DNA of 64,000 nt from contig JAHBWO010000004.1 of NCBI GenBank assembly GCA_019636945.1, forward strand, positions 1 to 64,000, given 5' to 3'. Made by a program: the position numbers and the translations under genes. This document shows, in pieces, positions 27,093 to 34,183 of this stretch (position 1 is the stretch's first letter; every line of letters begins with the position of its first letter). The notes beneath the pieces are model-generated. The model was not told where the DNA came from and ran no database searches. It worked only from the letters and a program-made list of their open reading frames with translations. Origin of the DNA: Nitrospira sp. (GTDB taxonomy: Bacteria > Nitrospirota > Nitrospiria > Nitrospirales > Nitrospiraceae).

Positions 27093-27821
27093 GTGAATTA
27101 CCGCATTTTATCTGGATTGGCCGCTGCAGCGGTATTCCTTATCATGGCTGGGGCCGCCTCAGCCGACGGGACGTTCGAAGGCAGGAAAAAGTGTTTCAAT
27201 TGCCATAAGGGCGAAGGCGAAGCCTGGGAAAAGACGCTGCATGGGAAGGCAATGGAGTCGCTCAAGCCTAGCAGAGGTAAGAAGAAGGACGAGGCGATGG
27301 TCAAGGCGAAGCTTGACCCTAAAAAGGACTATACAAAAGACAAGGATTGCGTTGGATGCCACGTCGACGGATTCGGTAAGGAAGGTGGCTACGTCATCGA
27401 AGAGCCGGAGAAATTCTTGACCGGCGTTGGGTGCGAATCCTGTCACGGAGCAGGAAGTGACTACCGTAAGATTCACCGGAAGGCTGGCGAAGCCTTCGAG
27501 AAGTCACAGAAAACTACCGAACGTGCCAGTTTAGTTGAGGCCGGGCAGGATTTTGAGTTTCAAGAAAAGTGTAATGCCTGCCACTTAAATTATGAAGGCT
27601 CGCCCTGGAAGGGCGCGAAGAAGCCCTATACTCCGTTCACACCGACCGTCGACAAGAAATACTCGTTTGATTTTGAAAAGTATGTGCGAGACGACAAGGC
27701 GATGCACACGCATTTCAAGCTTGCAGGGACATTCACTGGCCCACCAATGCCGAAGTTCCATGAGGAATTCCAAAAGGCCGCAAAGCCACCGGTAAAGTCC
27801 GATAAGGGTGGGGACGAATAA
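27093..27821 (+). CDS. cycA: Tetrahaem cytochrome c554 (CycA)
   Basis: 242 residues from GTG 27093 with AAAGGAGATG upstream. A signal peptide (ending ASA) is followed by four CxxCH sites: CFNCH, CVGCH, CESCH and CNACH. Length and spacing match cytochrome c554, which takes electrons from HAO in the periplasm and passes them to cM552. The C-terminus is lysine-rich. It ends 2 bp before cycB starts. Confidence 0.9.
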   Translation: MNYRILSGLAAAAVFLIMAGAASADGTFEGRKKCFNCHKGEGEAWEKTLHGKAMESLKPSRGKKKDEAMVKAKLDPKKDYTKDKDCVGCHVDGFGKEGGYVIEEPEKFLTGVGCESCHGAGSDYRKIHRKAGEAFEKSQKTTERASLVEAGQDFEFQEKCNACHLNYEGSPWKGAKKPYTPFTPTVDKKYSFDFEKYVRDDKAMHTHFKLAGTFTGPPMPKFHEEFQKAAKPPVKSDKGGDE

Positions 27822-27823
27822 CA

Positions 27824-28411
27824 ATGCCAAAGCTCGGAACCTTAATTACTGGAGCGGTTTTGGGGATAGGGCTCATCACCGTGGTGTTCGGCGGTGAGGC
27901 TGCTATATCCAGGACCGAGTTTTGTATCAGTTGTCATTCCGAAATCTATCCCTATGAGGAGCTGAAGAAGTCCTCTCACTGGGGTGCGATCGGTATGGAT
28001 CCCGGTTGTAAGGACTGCCACGTTCCTCAAGGGCTGTCGAATTTCCATAAGGCTGTATGGACTCATGTGGTGGATGGTGTTCCGTTCTTGATCAAAGAAT
28101 TCACCACTGACTATTCGACGGTCGAAAAGTTCAATGAGCATCGTCCGGAAGCTGCGTTTCGTGCACGGATGAAGCTCAAGGAGTGGGATAGCCTCACGTG
28201 CCGCGCTTGCCACAAGAATACGAAGCCACCAGGGGCGTCAGCCAAGGCAGCACATGCGAAGATGCAAAGTGAAGGAGCCACTTGTATTGATTGCCACCAG
28301 AATCTGGTGCATAAAAAGGTTCCCGAGCATGATCTGAATGCCAGCATCGCGCAGGGGAAGCCGGTGATCAAGGAAGTGAAAAAGAAGGCAGACGACGACG
28401 AGGACGAGTAG
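27824..28411 (+). CDS. cycB: NapC/NirT-family quinone-reducing cytochrome cM552 (CycB)
   Basis: 195 residues. One N-terminal membrane helix (TLITGAVLGIGLITVVFGGE) and four haem motifs, CISCH, CKDCH, CRACH and CIDCH, in NapC/NirT spacing. Together with HAO and c554 it forms the route by which ammonia-derived electrons enter the quinone pool. The C-terminus is highly charged (KKKADDDEDE). Last gene before a hairpin. Confidence 0.9.
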   Translation: MPKLGTLITGAVLGIGLITVVFGGEAAISRTEFCISCHSEIYPYEELKKSSHWGAIGMDPGCKDCHVPQGLSNFHKAVWTHVVDGVPFLIKEFTTDYSTVEKFNEHRPEAAFRARMKLKEWDSLTCRACHKNTKPPGASAKAAHAKMQSEGATCIDCHQNLVHKKVPEHDLNASIAQGKPVIKEVKKKADDDEDE

Positions 28412-28450
28412 GGCTACGACTTTCTTGGTCGTCGGTTGTTTGATTTTGAG

Positions 28451-28486
28451 GCGAGGCCGTGCATCATTGCCGATGTACGGCCTCGC
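28451..28486 (+). terminator. 15-bp stem-loop downstream of cycB
   Basis: GCGAGGCCGTGCATC pairs with GATGTACGGCCTCGC across a 6-base loop, with one mismatch. It sits 40 bp after the cycB stop and just before the convergent MOSC gene ends. No long T run follows on either strand, so it may act in both directions. Confidence 0.55.
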
Positions 28487-28521
28487 TCGTTGATACCAGG
28501 AAGGTAGTACAATGAAGGCTG

Positions 28522-29292
28522 TTATTTCCCCGGTCCATTCAACCGGGACAAGGTGTTTTCCGGTGCTCCCGTCAATGCCCGCTGTCTGAGTTTCTCCCGC
28601 CATCGAGATGAGAGGGCCTTACAATCAGCCAGTTCCTGAGCGGCCTGTCGGTCTTGGACCAGGTGGTGCATGATCTGGTTTGCGGCTGACACGGTCCACT
28701 GTGGATAGGGACGTTCCTGAAGGACCAGCTTCTTCCCTGCCTGGACGTGCCCTTCCGTGAGGACGCGAAAATACCATCCGGTGCGACCTGTTTCCTGAAC
28801 CCGAACGGCTAGATCCTTGATGCGCCAATAGCGAGCCAGTTTCCAGCAGGGTTGTCGAGGCTGAGAAATTTGTACCGTAGCCTCTCCCAGTTGAAAGACA
28901 TCACCGATGCATACCTCCCTCTCCAAGAGACCTTGCGTGGTCAGGTTTTCACCAAAGCCACCCATGGGAAGCAGAGTGAACCCGACGGAATGCTCCCAAT
29001 ACGCATAATGCTCATGTGGGTAGACGTTAACGGCTTTGTCTAGGCCACCGTGATTGACGAGATCGGCTTGCCCATCACCCGTAAGATTGAGCGTTCCCAA
29101 CCAAATCGATTCAGTGGTGGATTTCTTGAAGAAGCCGGTGGTCCACTCTTGAAGGGAACTCGATTGATCCAAAAAATCTGCTGAGGTCATACACTGTGGG
29201 AGGCCGACTTGTAGGGAGATGACCGTGGCGGTGAGATCCGTGTTCACAAAAACCACCTCATCCAGATTACCTCTCGCTTTCTGGTTGTTCAT
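28522..29292 (-). CDS. MOSC-domain protein, YiiM-like
   Basis: 256 residues. MOSC hallmarks: DLVNHGGLDKAVNVYPHEHY near residue 82, GGFGENLTTQGLLEREVCIG near 110, then QPRQPCWKLARYWR near 145 with the sulfur-carrying cysteine, and a C-terminal helical YiiM-type region (NQIMHHLVQDRQAAQELADC). Such proteins handle the molybdenum cofactor sulfur or reduce N-hydroxylated compounds. The latter is notable beside hydroxylamine genes but is only inference. Convergent with cycB. Confidence 0.78.
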   Translation of the reverse strand: MNNQKARGNLDEVVFVNTDLTATVISLQVGLPQCMTSADFLDQSSSLQEWTTGFFKKSTTESIWLGTLNLTGDGQADLVNHGGLDKAVNVYPHEHYAYWEHSVGFTLLPMGGFGENLTTQGLLEREVCIGDVFQLGEATVQISQPRQPCWKLARYWRIKDLAVRVQETGRTGWYFRVLTEGHVQAGKKLVLQERPYPQWTVSAANQIMHHLVQDRQAAQELADCKALSSRWREKLRQRALTGAPENTLSRLNGPGK

Positions 29293-29331
29293 GGTCCCAT
29301 GGGGACCACCAAGAGTTCGGCGTTGACACGT

Positions 29332-30165
29332 TCACCATTCGCCGATCCTCTTCAAACCCCATCCTGACTTATGCCAGTGGGCGAGCCGCTTCATGCTTCG
29401 CAAGGTTGGTCCGGCTCCGCCAATCGCCACGGCATCCACGAGGCAGTACCAGGCACCCGCGCCACTCGGGGGATTTCCCTGAGGCCATCCCAAGAGAGGA
29501 TCGATGGCGGCCCATTCCCAGGCACCGACTGCGGTGCCGATCAATTCAAGCCAGGTCGTGATAAAGAACGCTGCCAGGTAAACCATCGGTGAGCGACCGA
29601 TCAGCAGCCAGACTAAAAAAATTGCAAACAACAAGGCCCCAACCCAATCCCCGCGGTTTGGATAGCCACTGACTCCCCACAGCGACCAAGTTCCCCAGAC
29701 TCCAATGACAAACAGAGCGATTTTCCCAGGGTGCCGCACAAACAAGGCCGACCGTGCCAGTGCAACTGCGGTGAGATAGACCATCCCATGTCCTGGCGGG
29801 ACGTAGGCGGGCACATTTTCAAAACGGTAGGTGTAGCCTCCCATATAAATAGAGGCGAAGTGCTCACCAATGGTTGCAAAGAGAACGGCAATGGCAACTT
29901 GCGTTCTGGTTTCTCGATTCTCGCCAATCAGTAAAGCGACGAGAAAGATCCACGCGCAGACTCCAAGGAGGTGCTGGCGTTCGACGCTGGCACTGATCTC
30001 CATGACACAACTGATTGCCACGCTGAAGAACGTGAAGGCGGCAATTGCATAATCCCTCACTCGGTGGCTATCGAGCGTAGTGGGGCCAGGGAAATGGCGG
30101 ACGGCTACTTGAGCAATAGAACGAAGCCACCGTGAGAAGGAAACAGGAGCTGATGGGGCATTCAT
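29332..30165 (-). CDS. Multi-pass membrane protein of unknown function
   Basis: 277 residues with about seven to eight hydrophobic helices and no signal peptide. A conserved-looking loop reads YTYRFENVPAYVPPGHGMVY near residue 118, with polar residues in an otherwise hydrophobic region, and TTWLELIGTAVGAWEWAAID lies near 210. The family is not recognised. It starts 40 bp upstream of the MOSC gene on the same strand, so they may be co-transcribed. Confidence 0.6.
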   Translation of the reverse strand: MNAPSAPVSFSRWLRSIAQVAVRHFPGPTTLDSHRVRDYAIAAFTFFSVAISCVMEISASVERQHLLGVCAWIFLVALLIGENRETRTQVAIAVLFATIGEHFASIYMGGYTYRFENVPAYVPPGHGMVYLTAVALARSALFVRHPGKIALFVIGVWGTWSLWGVSGYPNRGDWVGALLFAIFLVWLLIGRSPMVYLAAFFITTWLELIGTAVGAWEWAAIDPLLGWPQGNPPSGAGAWYCLVDAVAIGGAGPTLRSMKRLAHWHKSGWGLKRIGEW

Positions 30166-30423
30166 GTGTCTTATGCTGTCTTTCGAGAAGGTACACTACC
30201 CTGCGTCGTGCCCCTATCTATCAGCCTCGTTGAACGTGAGCTCGAACGTTTTTCATCATACAGGAGCCGGAAAAGGTGGGCAAGTTCGTGGGCGCTCAGT
30301 GTTTATGGACGGACAGTCACGGGCTACGGGCGAGCAGACGTTGACAAGGACACTGGCCGCTCCTCGTCTTCAGCCGGGTTACGACGGACCAGGGGGCGGC
30401 CTCTGTTCAAGACCAACAGGTAC

Positions 30424-30894
30424 TTACTTCTTGATCTGTTCCGAAAGAAATCTTTCAAGACCGACTTGGTCGATGGTTCGAAGTCTTGTCTCGAACCAAT
30501 CAATATGGCTCTCCGTGTCTTCAAGCATGTGCTCCAGCAGATGTCGGGTGGTAAAATCGCTGACTGTGGCACAGTGGGCAATGGCTGTGCGAAGCAATTC
30601 GACGTCTTCGCGTTCAAATTCAAGATCGGCCCGAAATAACGCTACGACATCTTTTCCATGTGTCACAGATTCAAGACGTTCCATCTCCGGCGTACCGTCC
30701 AAATACAGAATATGATGAACAAGTCCTGCCGAGTGCTGCATCTCATCGTTTGCGAGATGGCTGTAATACTCATGAAGTCGTTCATATCCCCAGTTTTTAC
30801 AGAAGCCCGCATGCAGCAGGTATTGATGTATGGCGGTCAGCTCGGCAGTGAGTATGTGATTGAGTTGTTCCAGGACCCCTTCTTTGGCCTTCAT
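30424..30894 (-). CDS. bfr: Bacterioferritin subunit with complete ferroxidase-type ligands
   Basis: 156 residues from ATG 30894, preceded by GGGAGATC. A four-helix ferritin: EL-TAIHQYLLHA near residue 18, NDEMQH near 51-54 (Glu, haem-binding Met, His), DLEFEREDVELL near 94 and EDTESHIDWFETRL near 127-130. The ligand set is that of an active di-iron site. It stores iron as a ferric core in the cytoplasm. It is directly downstream of a second subunit gene, with an 8-bp gap. Confidence 0.82.
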   Translation of the reverse strand: MKAKEGVLEQLNHILTAELTAIHQYLLHAGFCKNWGYERLHEYYSHLANDEMQHSAGLVHHILYLDGTPEMERLESVTHGKDVVALFRADLEFEREDVELLRTAIAHCATVSDFTTRHLLEHMLEDTESHIDWFETRLRTIDQVGLERFLSEQIKK

Positions 30895-30902
30895 GATCTC
30901 CC

Positions 30903-31379
30903 TCAAGATTCGTGTTTAATCTGTTCAGCGAGGTAATTCTCAAGCCCAACCTGTTTGATGGTTTCCAGTTGAGTTTCGATCCAATCTATATGTGCATCGA
31001 CATCCTTCGCCATATCTTCCAACATGTGTCGAGTTGTGAAGTCCGTTACTTTTGTACAGTGAACGATTCCTTCATTCAGCAGAGTCAACATCTCCTGTTC
31101 AGCCTTCAAGTCCAATTTCAGTTGTTCTGCAACAGTCTCACCGACTTGGACCGTGTTCATGCGCTGCACATTCGGGACCCCTTCCAAATAGAGGATATGA
31201 CTGATCAGTTCATCGGCATCCTTCATTTCATCGATACTTCGCTCTCGCACCTTGCAATGGAGCCGTTCATAGCCCCAATTCTCACACATCTTGGCGTGAA
31301 CGAAGTACTGATTGATAGCCGTCAGGTCTGCGGTCAAAACCTTATTTAAAATAGCGATAACCCCATCTTTTGCTTTCAT
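30903..31379 (-). CDS. Bacterioferritin subunit with altered ferroxidase ligands
   Basis: 158 residues from ATG 31379, with AAGGAGGG upstream. It aligns with the next gene throughout but has Asp where the first ligand is usually Glu (TADLTAINQYF), Asp in place of the usual His after the haem Met (DEMKDADEL), and Asp in DVDAHIDW. The haem Met is kept. Paired bacterioferritins in which one subunit oxidises iron and the other binds haem are known in other bacteria; this pair fits that pattern. The longer frame to 31433 lacks a ribosome site. Confidence 0.8.
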   Translation of the reverse strand: MKAKDGVIAILNKVLTADLTAINQYFVHAKMCENWGYERLHCKVRERSIDEMKDADELISHILYLEGVPNVQRMNTVQVGETVAEQLKLDLKAEQEMLTLLNEGIVHCTKVTDFTTRHMLEDMAKDVDAHIDWIETQLETIKQVGLENYLAEQIKHES

Positions 31380-31799
31380 GATGACTGCCCTCCTTTTCGT
31401 ATCAACCCCGTCCTCTGTTCTCATTATCAGCACGTCTTGGCGTTGTCGTCAACTCAAGCAATAGATACATTTCGAGTTTGTCTCTCAGTGTCGATGAAAT
31501 GGGTTCTCAGTATTGCAAGAAGCGGTGTGTGCCGCAGATGCCTCTTGATGGTCGGATGGAGTGTCGCCGCTGAAAGGTTTGGGAAATGACCAAGAGCCGA
31601 AAAGGATGTGACGGAGATGTGTGAATGCGGTTTCCTCGTAGGAGCGCAGACGGGTGAGCAGCTTCTGCAGTGGTGTTGCATAATCCGGACTATGCCATCG
31701 CGAATCCTACCACCATCGAGTACTTGAAAGAGTCGTTTGCGGGGTGGTACATTTTTGAGATCTTAATTGCTTGGAACATTAACGGTAACTATTGAAGTC
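31380..31799. other. 420-bp intergenic region between bacterioferritin and the AmoD/E-like genes
   Basis: It separates divergent transcription units, so promoters for both should be here. No convincing promoter, RNA or gene could be assigned by eye; short open frames lack ribosome sites and families. Confidence 0.4.
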
Positions 31800-32387
31800 A
31801 TGATCAAGCTAATAACTCGCGTCGGTGTGCCCCTCTTGATTCTTACGATCACGACAGTCTTCAGTCCTGGGCTTGTTGCTGCGCACGGTAATGTATCCAT
31901 CGAAGAGGATATCTGCGTACGCAAGGTCGGTGGGAATATGGTGCACTTGAGTGCCTACCAACCGCAGATTGAGCCGAAGGCCGAGTATTGTACGGACATT
32001 CCGGATGTCGGTGATACATTTCTGGTTGTGGATCTTGTCGATCCAGGCCTCCGGACACTCCCGGTGGGCGTCAAGATCATTCGCGGGGTCAATGAAAACG
32101 AGCAAGACGAAGCCAAGACTGTGGCCTATTGGAAACCGGTCTCTCATCCGGATGGGATTCTTAGAGGAGAAGCACGGTTGGAGAAAGGCCTTTACAAGTT
32201 GATCATTACGGCAGAAGGCCTGAGCCCTTCCGCTTATTTACTGCGAGTGCAACAGGTTGACTACTCGAAGCTGGGGCGTTCGGCGTTAGGCCCACTGGCA
32301 CTGTTGCTGGTGCTTGGCGTGGTGGGGTATGAACTCTCGAAGTCGAGTAGAATGCGAAATTGGTGGGCGTCCCGACGACGTTCGTAG
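31800..32387 (+). CDS. AmoD/AmoE-like periplasmic membrane-anchored protein, copy 1
   Basis: 195 residues from ATG 31800. Signal peptide ending VAA, so the mature protein would begin HGNVSIEEDIC. A periplasmic domain carries cysteines about 27 residues apart (EDIC and YCTDIP) with MVH between, then LVDPGLRTLPVGVKIIRG. A C-terminal helix (LGPLALLLVLGVVGYEL) and basic tail follow. Two paralogues follow directly. The family resembles AmoD/AmoE, found beside amo in nitrifiers. A copper role is inferred from location and the likely N-terminal His. This copy is the most divergent of the three. Confidence 0.65.
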   Translation: MIKLITRVGVPLLILTITTVFSPGLVAAHGNVSIEEDICVRKVGGNMVHLSAYQPQIEPKAEYCTDIPDVGDTFLVVDLVDPGLRTLPVGVKIIRGVNENEQDEAKTVAYWKPVSHPDGILRGEARLEKGLYKLIITAEGLSPSAYLLRVQQVDYSKLGRSALGPLALLLVLGVVGYELSKSSRMRNWWASRRRS

Positions 32388-32450
32388 ATAAGCTTGCGGG
32401 CAATGGGGATGTCGATGTCGTCACTTCACTTTTCCACAGAGGGATCATTT

Positions 32451-33038
32451 ATGAGGCCTTTCGTCTATCTTAAGCTGACAGTTGCATGTGTGGTATGTGC
32501 TCTGAGCGTCTTTGTCTCCACGCAGGCCCACGCTCACGGCGGACTGTCCATGGCCGAGGACATGTGCAAACTCACGGTTGGTACGTATACGATGCATTTC
32601 AGCGGGTACCAACCTGAAAGTACACAGCAGAAGCAATTCTGTGAAGACATCCCCGCAACCGGGCACACAATCGTCGTGCTTGATTATATCGAGCAAGAAC
32701 TTCGCACCCTTCCTGCTGAAGTCCGAATTATTAAAGACACCGGATCGGAAGACAATATCGAAGCCATTACCGTCTTCCATCTTCCAGCGAAGGTCTATGC
32801 CAATGGTTCCATTGACTTTAATCATACGTTTGAGCAGCCTGGGAAATTTGTTGGTATCGTGACGGTGGGAGAAAAGGGAGAGCATATCTCCAAATTTCCA
32901 TTCTCGGTAGGGGAACCGAAAGTATTTTCGAAATTCCTGAACATCTATATGATTCCTGTTGCTGCTGTGCTCATTGTTGGGGGCATCGTCTTTTTCATGC
33001 GGGATCGCGGAAAGCCTTCACAGATTGCGGCTTCCTGA
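32451..33038 (+). CDS. AmoD/AmoE-like periplasmic membrane-anchored protein, copy 2
   Basis: 195 residues from ATG 32451, which gives a signal peptide ending HAHA; the mature start would be HGGLSMAEDMC. The core reads LTVGTYTMHFSGYQPES, then QFCEDIPATGHTIVVLDYIE and ELRTLPAEVRIIKDTGSEDN. A C-terminal helix (IYMIPVAAVLIVGGIVFFM) is followed by DRGKPSQ. Strong identity with copy 3 across the core shows recent duplication. It lies in a run with copC/copD and amoCAB, suggesting a role in assembling or metallating ammonia monooxygenase. Confidence 0.68.
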   Translation: MRPFVYLKLTVACVVCALSVFVSTQAHAHGGLSMAEDMCKLTVGTYTMHFSGYQPESTQQKQFCEDIPATGHTIVVLDYIEQELRTLPAEVRIIKDTGSEDNIEAITVFHLPAKVYANGSIDFNHTFEQPGKFVGIVTVGEKGEHISKFPFSVGEPKVFSKFLNIYMIPVAAVLIVGGIVFFMRDRGKPSQIAAS

Positions 33039-33095
33039 TACGGGCAGCATCGAAGTTACGATGCATTGAATTGTAAGGAAAGAAGAGGTCCTACG

Positions 33096-33680
33096 ATGTT
33101 TTCTCATGCTCTGGTTCGTGCATGGATCGGTTGTCTTTTTCTGTTGGTCGCCGCGCCCTTCCCGGCGATGGCCCAGCATGGACATGAATTAGCAGCGGAT
33201 ACCTGTGTGCTCCACGTCGGTCCGTATAAGATGTATTTTCACACCTATCTGCCGGATATGTATTACGATCGGCAATTTTGTCAGGAACTTCCTGCCATCG
33301 GGAACGCGGTCCTGGTCCTGGACTTTGTGGAACATGAACTTCGTTCCGTCCCGGTCGAGGTGAGGGTAATCAATGATACGGGCTCGGAAGAAAATCTTGA
33401 GGCCTCGACGATTGCGCACCTTCCGTCCAAGGTTTACCCAACCGGATCGATTGACGTGAAGTACAATTTTGACAAACCCGGCAAGTTCGTGGGGCTGGTG
33501 TCGGTCGGTGAAAAGCAGGAACATGTTTCTCGGTTTTCATTTTCGGTCGGTGAAACAGGAGCGGTCTCACACCTGATGCACTACATCACCGTGTTTATAC
33601 CGGTTCTGGTTGGTCTCATTGTGGCGGTGTATTATACCTTTCGTGATCGTCGGAAGCCTTCACAAGCCACCGTCTCATAG
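33096..33680 (+). CDS. AmoD/AmoE-like periplasmic membrane-anchored protein, copy 3
   Basis: 194 residues from ATG 33096. The signal peptide ends PAMAQ, followed by HGHELAADTC, so the N-terminal residue after cleavage is His or Gln-His. The core has CVLHVGPYKMYFHTYLP, then QFCQELPAIGNAVLVLDFVE and VRVINDTGSEENLEAST, and a final helix before DRRKPSQ. The DTGSE(D/E)N and Cys spacing are shared with copy 2. It is 86 bp upstream of copC on the same strand. Confidence 0.68.
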   Translation: MFSHALVRAWIGCLFLLVAAPFPAMAQHGHELAADTCVLHVGPYKMYFHTYLPDMYYDRQFCQELPAIGNAVLVLDFVEHELRSVPVEVRVINDTGSEENLEASTIAHLPSKVYPTGSIDVKYNFDKPGKFVGLVSVGEKQEHVSRFSFSVGETGAVSHLMHYITVFIPVLVGLIVAVYYTFRDRRKPSQATVS

Positions 33681-33766
33681 GCGTCAGGCTGGTACGGAAT
33701 CGCTGACCTAACCGGGTGACGATGCTGAATATTCTTCGGGACTACAATGGAGCATGCGGAAGGCTG

Positions 33767-34183
33767 ATGATCACATCACTGAATAGGCGCAAGACTCTAA
33801 GGGGCCCTCTCTTTCTCGTGGTGGCAGTTGTGGCATTGGCGTTAGGTATGCCTACAGCCTCGGTGCTTGCCCATTCGATGTTGGTGAAGGCAGAGCCGGC
33901 TCGACGGGCGGTCCTCACGAAGGCACCAAATCAAGTGCGTTTATGGTTCAATGAAAAGATTGAGGGAGATTACGCCTCGTTGGTCGTTCTGGATGACAAG
34001 AAACAGTCGATTACTGATGTCAAGCCGACACTCGCATCTGATGACCCTAAGTCGATCATCCTGCCGTTGCCTGAGTTGGTCCCCGGCAAATACTCCATCA
34101 AGTTTCGTGTCCTCTCGGTCGATGGGCATGTCGTCGAATCGTCTTTCGACTTCACGGTGAAGGGCGAAGCACAAAAGAAATGA
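33767..34183 (+). CDS. copC: Periplasmic copper-binding protein CopC
   Basis: 138 residues if started at ATG 33767 (GGAAGG just upstream); frames from 33716 are also possible. The signal peptide ends VLA and the mature protein begins HSMLVKAEPARRAV, the N-terminal His being a Cu(II) ligand in CopC. VLSVDGHVVESSFDF near the end supplies the usual Asp and His. It binds copper in the periplasm and hands it to CopD. ATGA overlap with the next gene. Confidence 0.85.
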   Translation: MITSLNRRKTLRGPLFLVVAVVALALGMPTASVLAHSMLVKAEPARRAVLTKAPNQVRLWFNEKIEGDYASLVVLDDKKQSITDVKPTLASDDPKSIILPLPELVPGKYSIKFRVLSVDGHVVESSFDFTVKGEAQKK

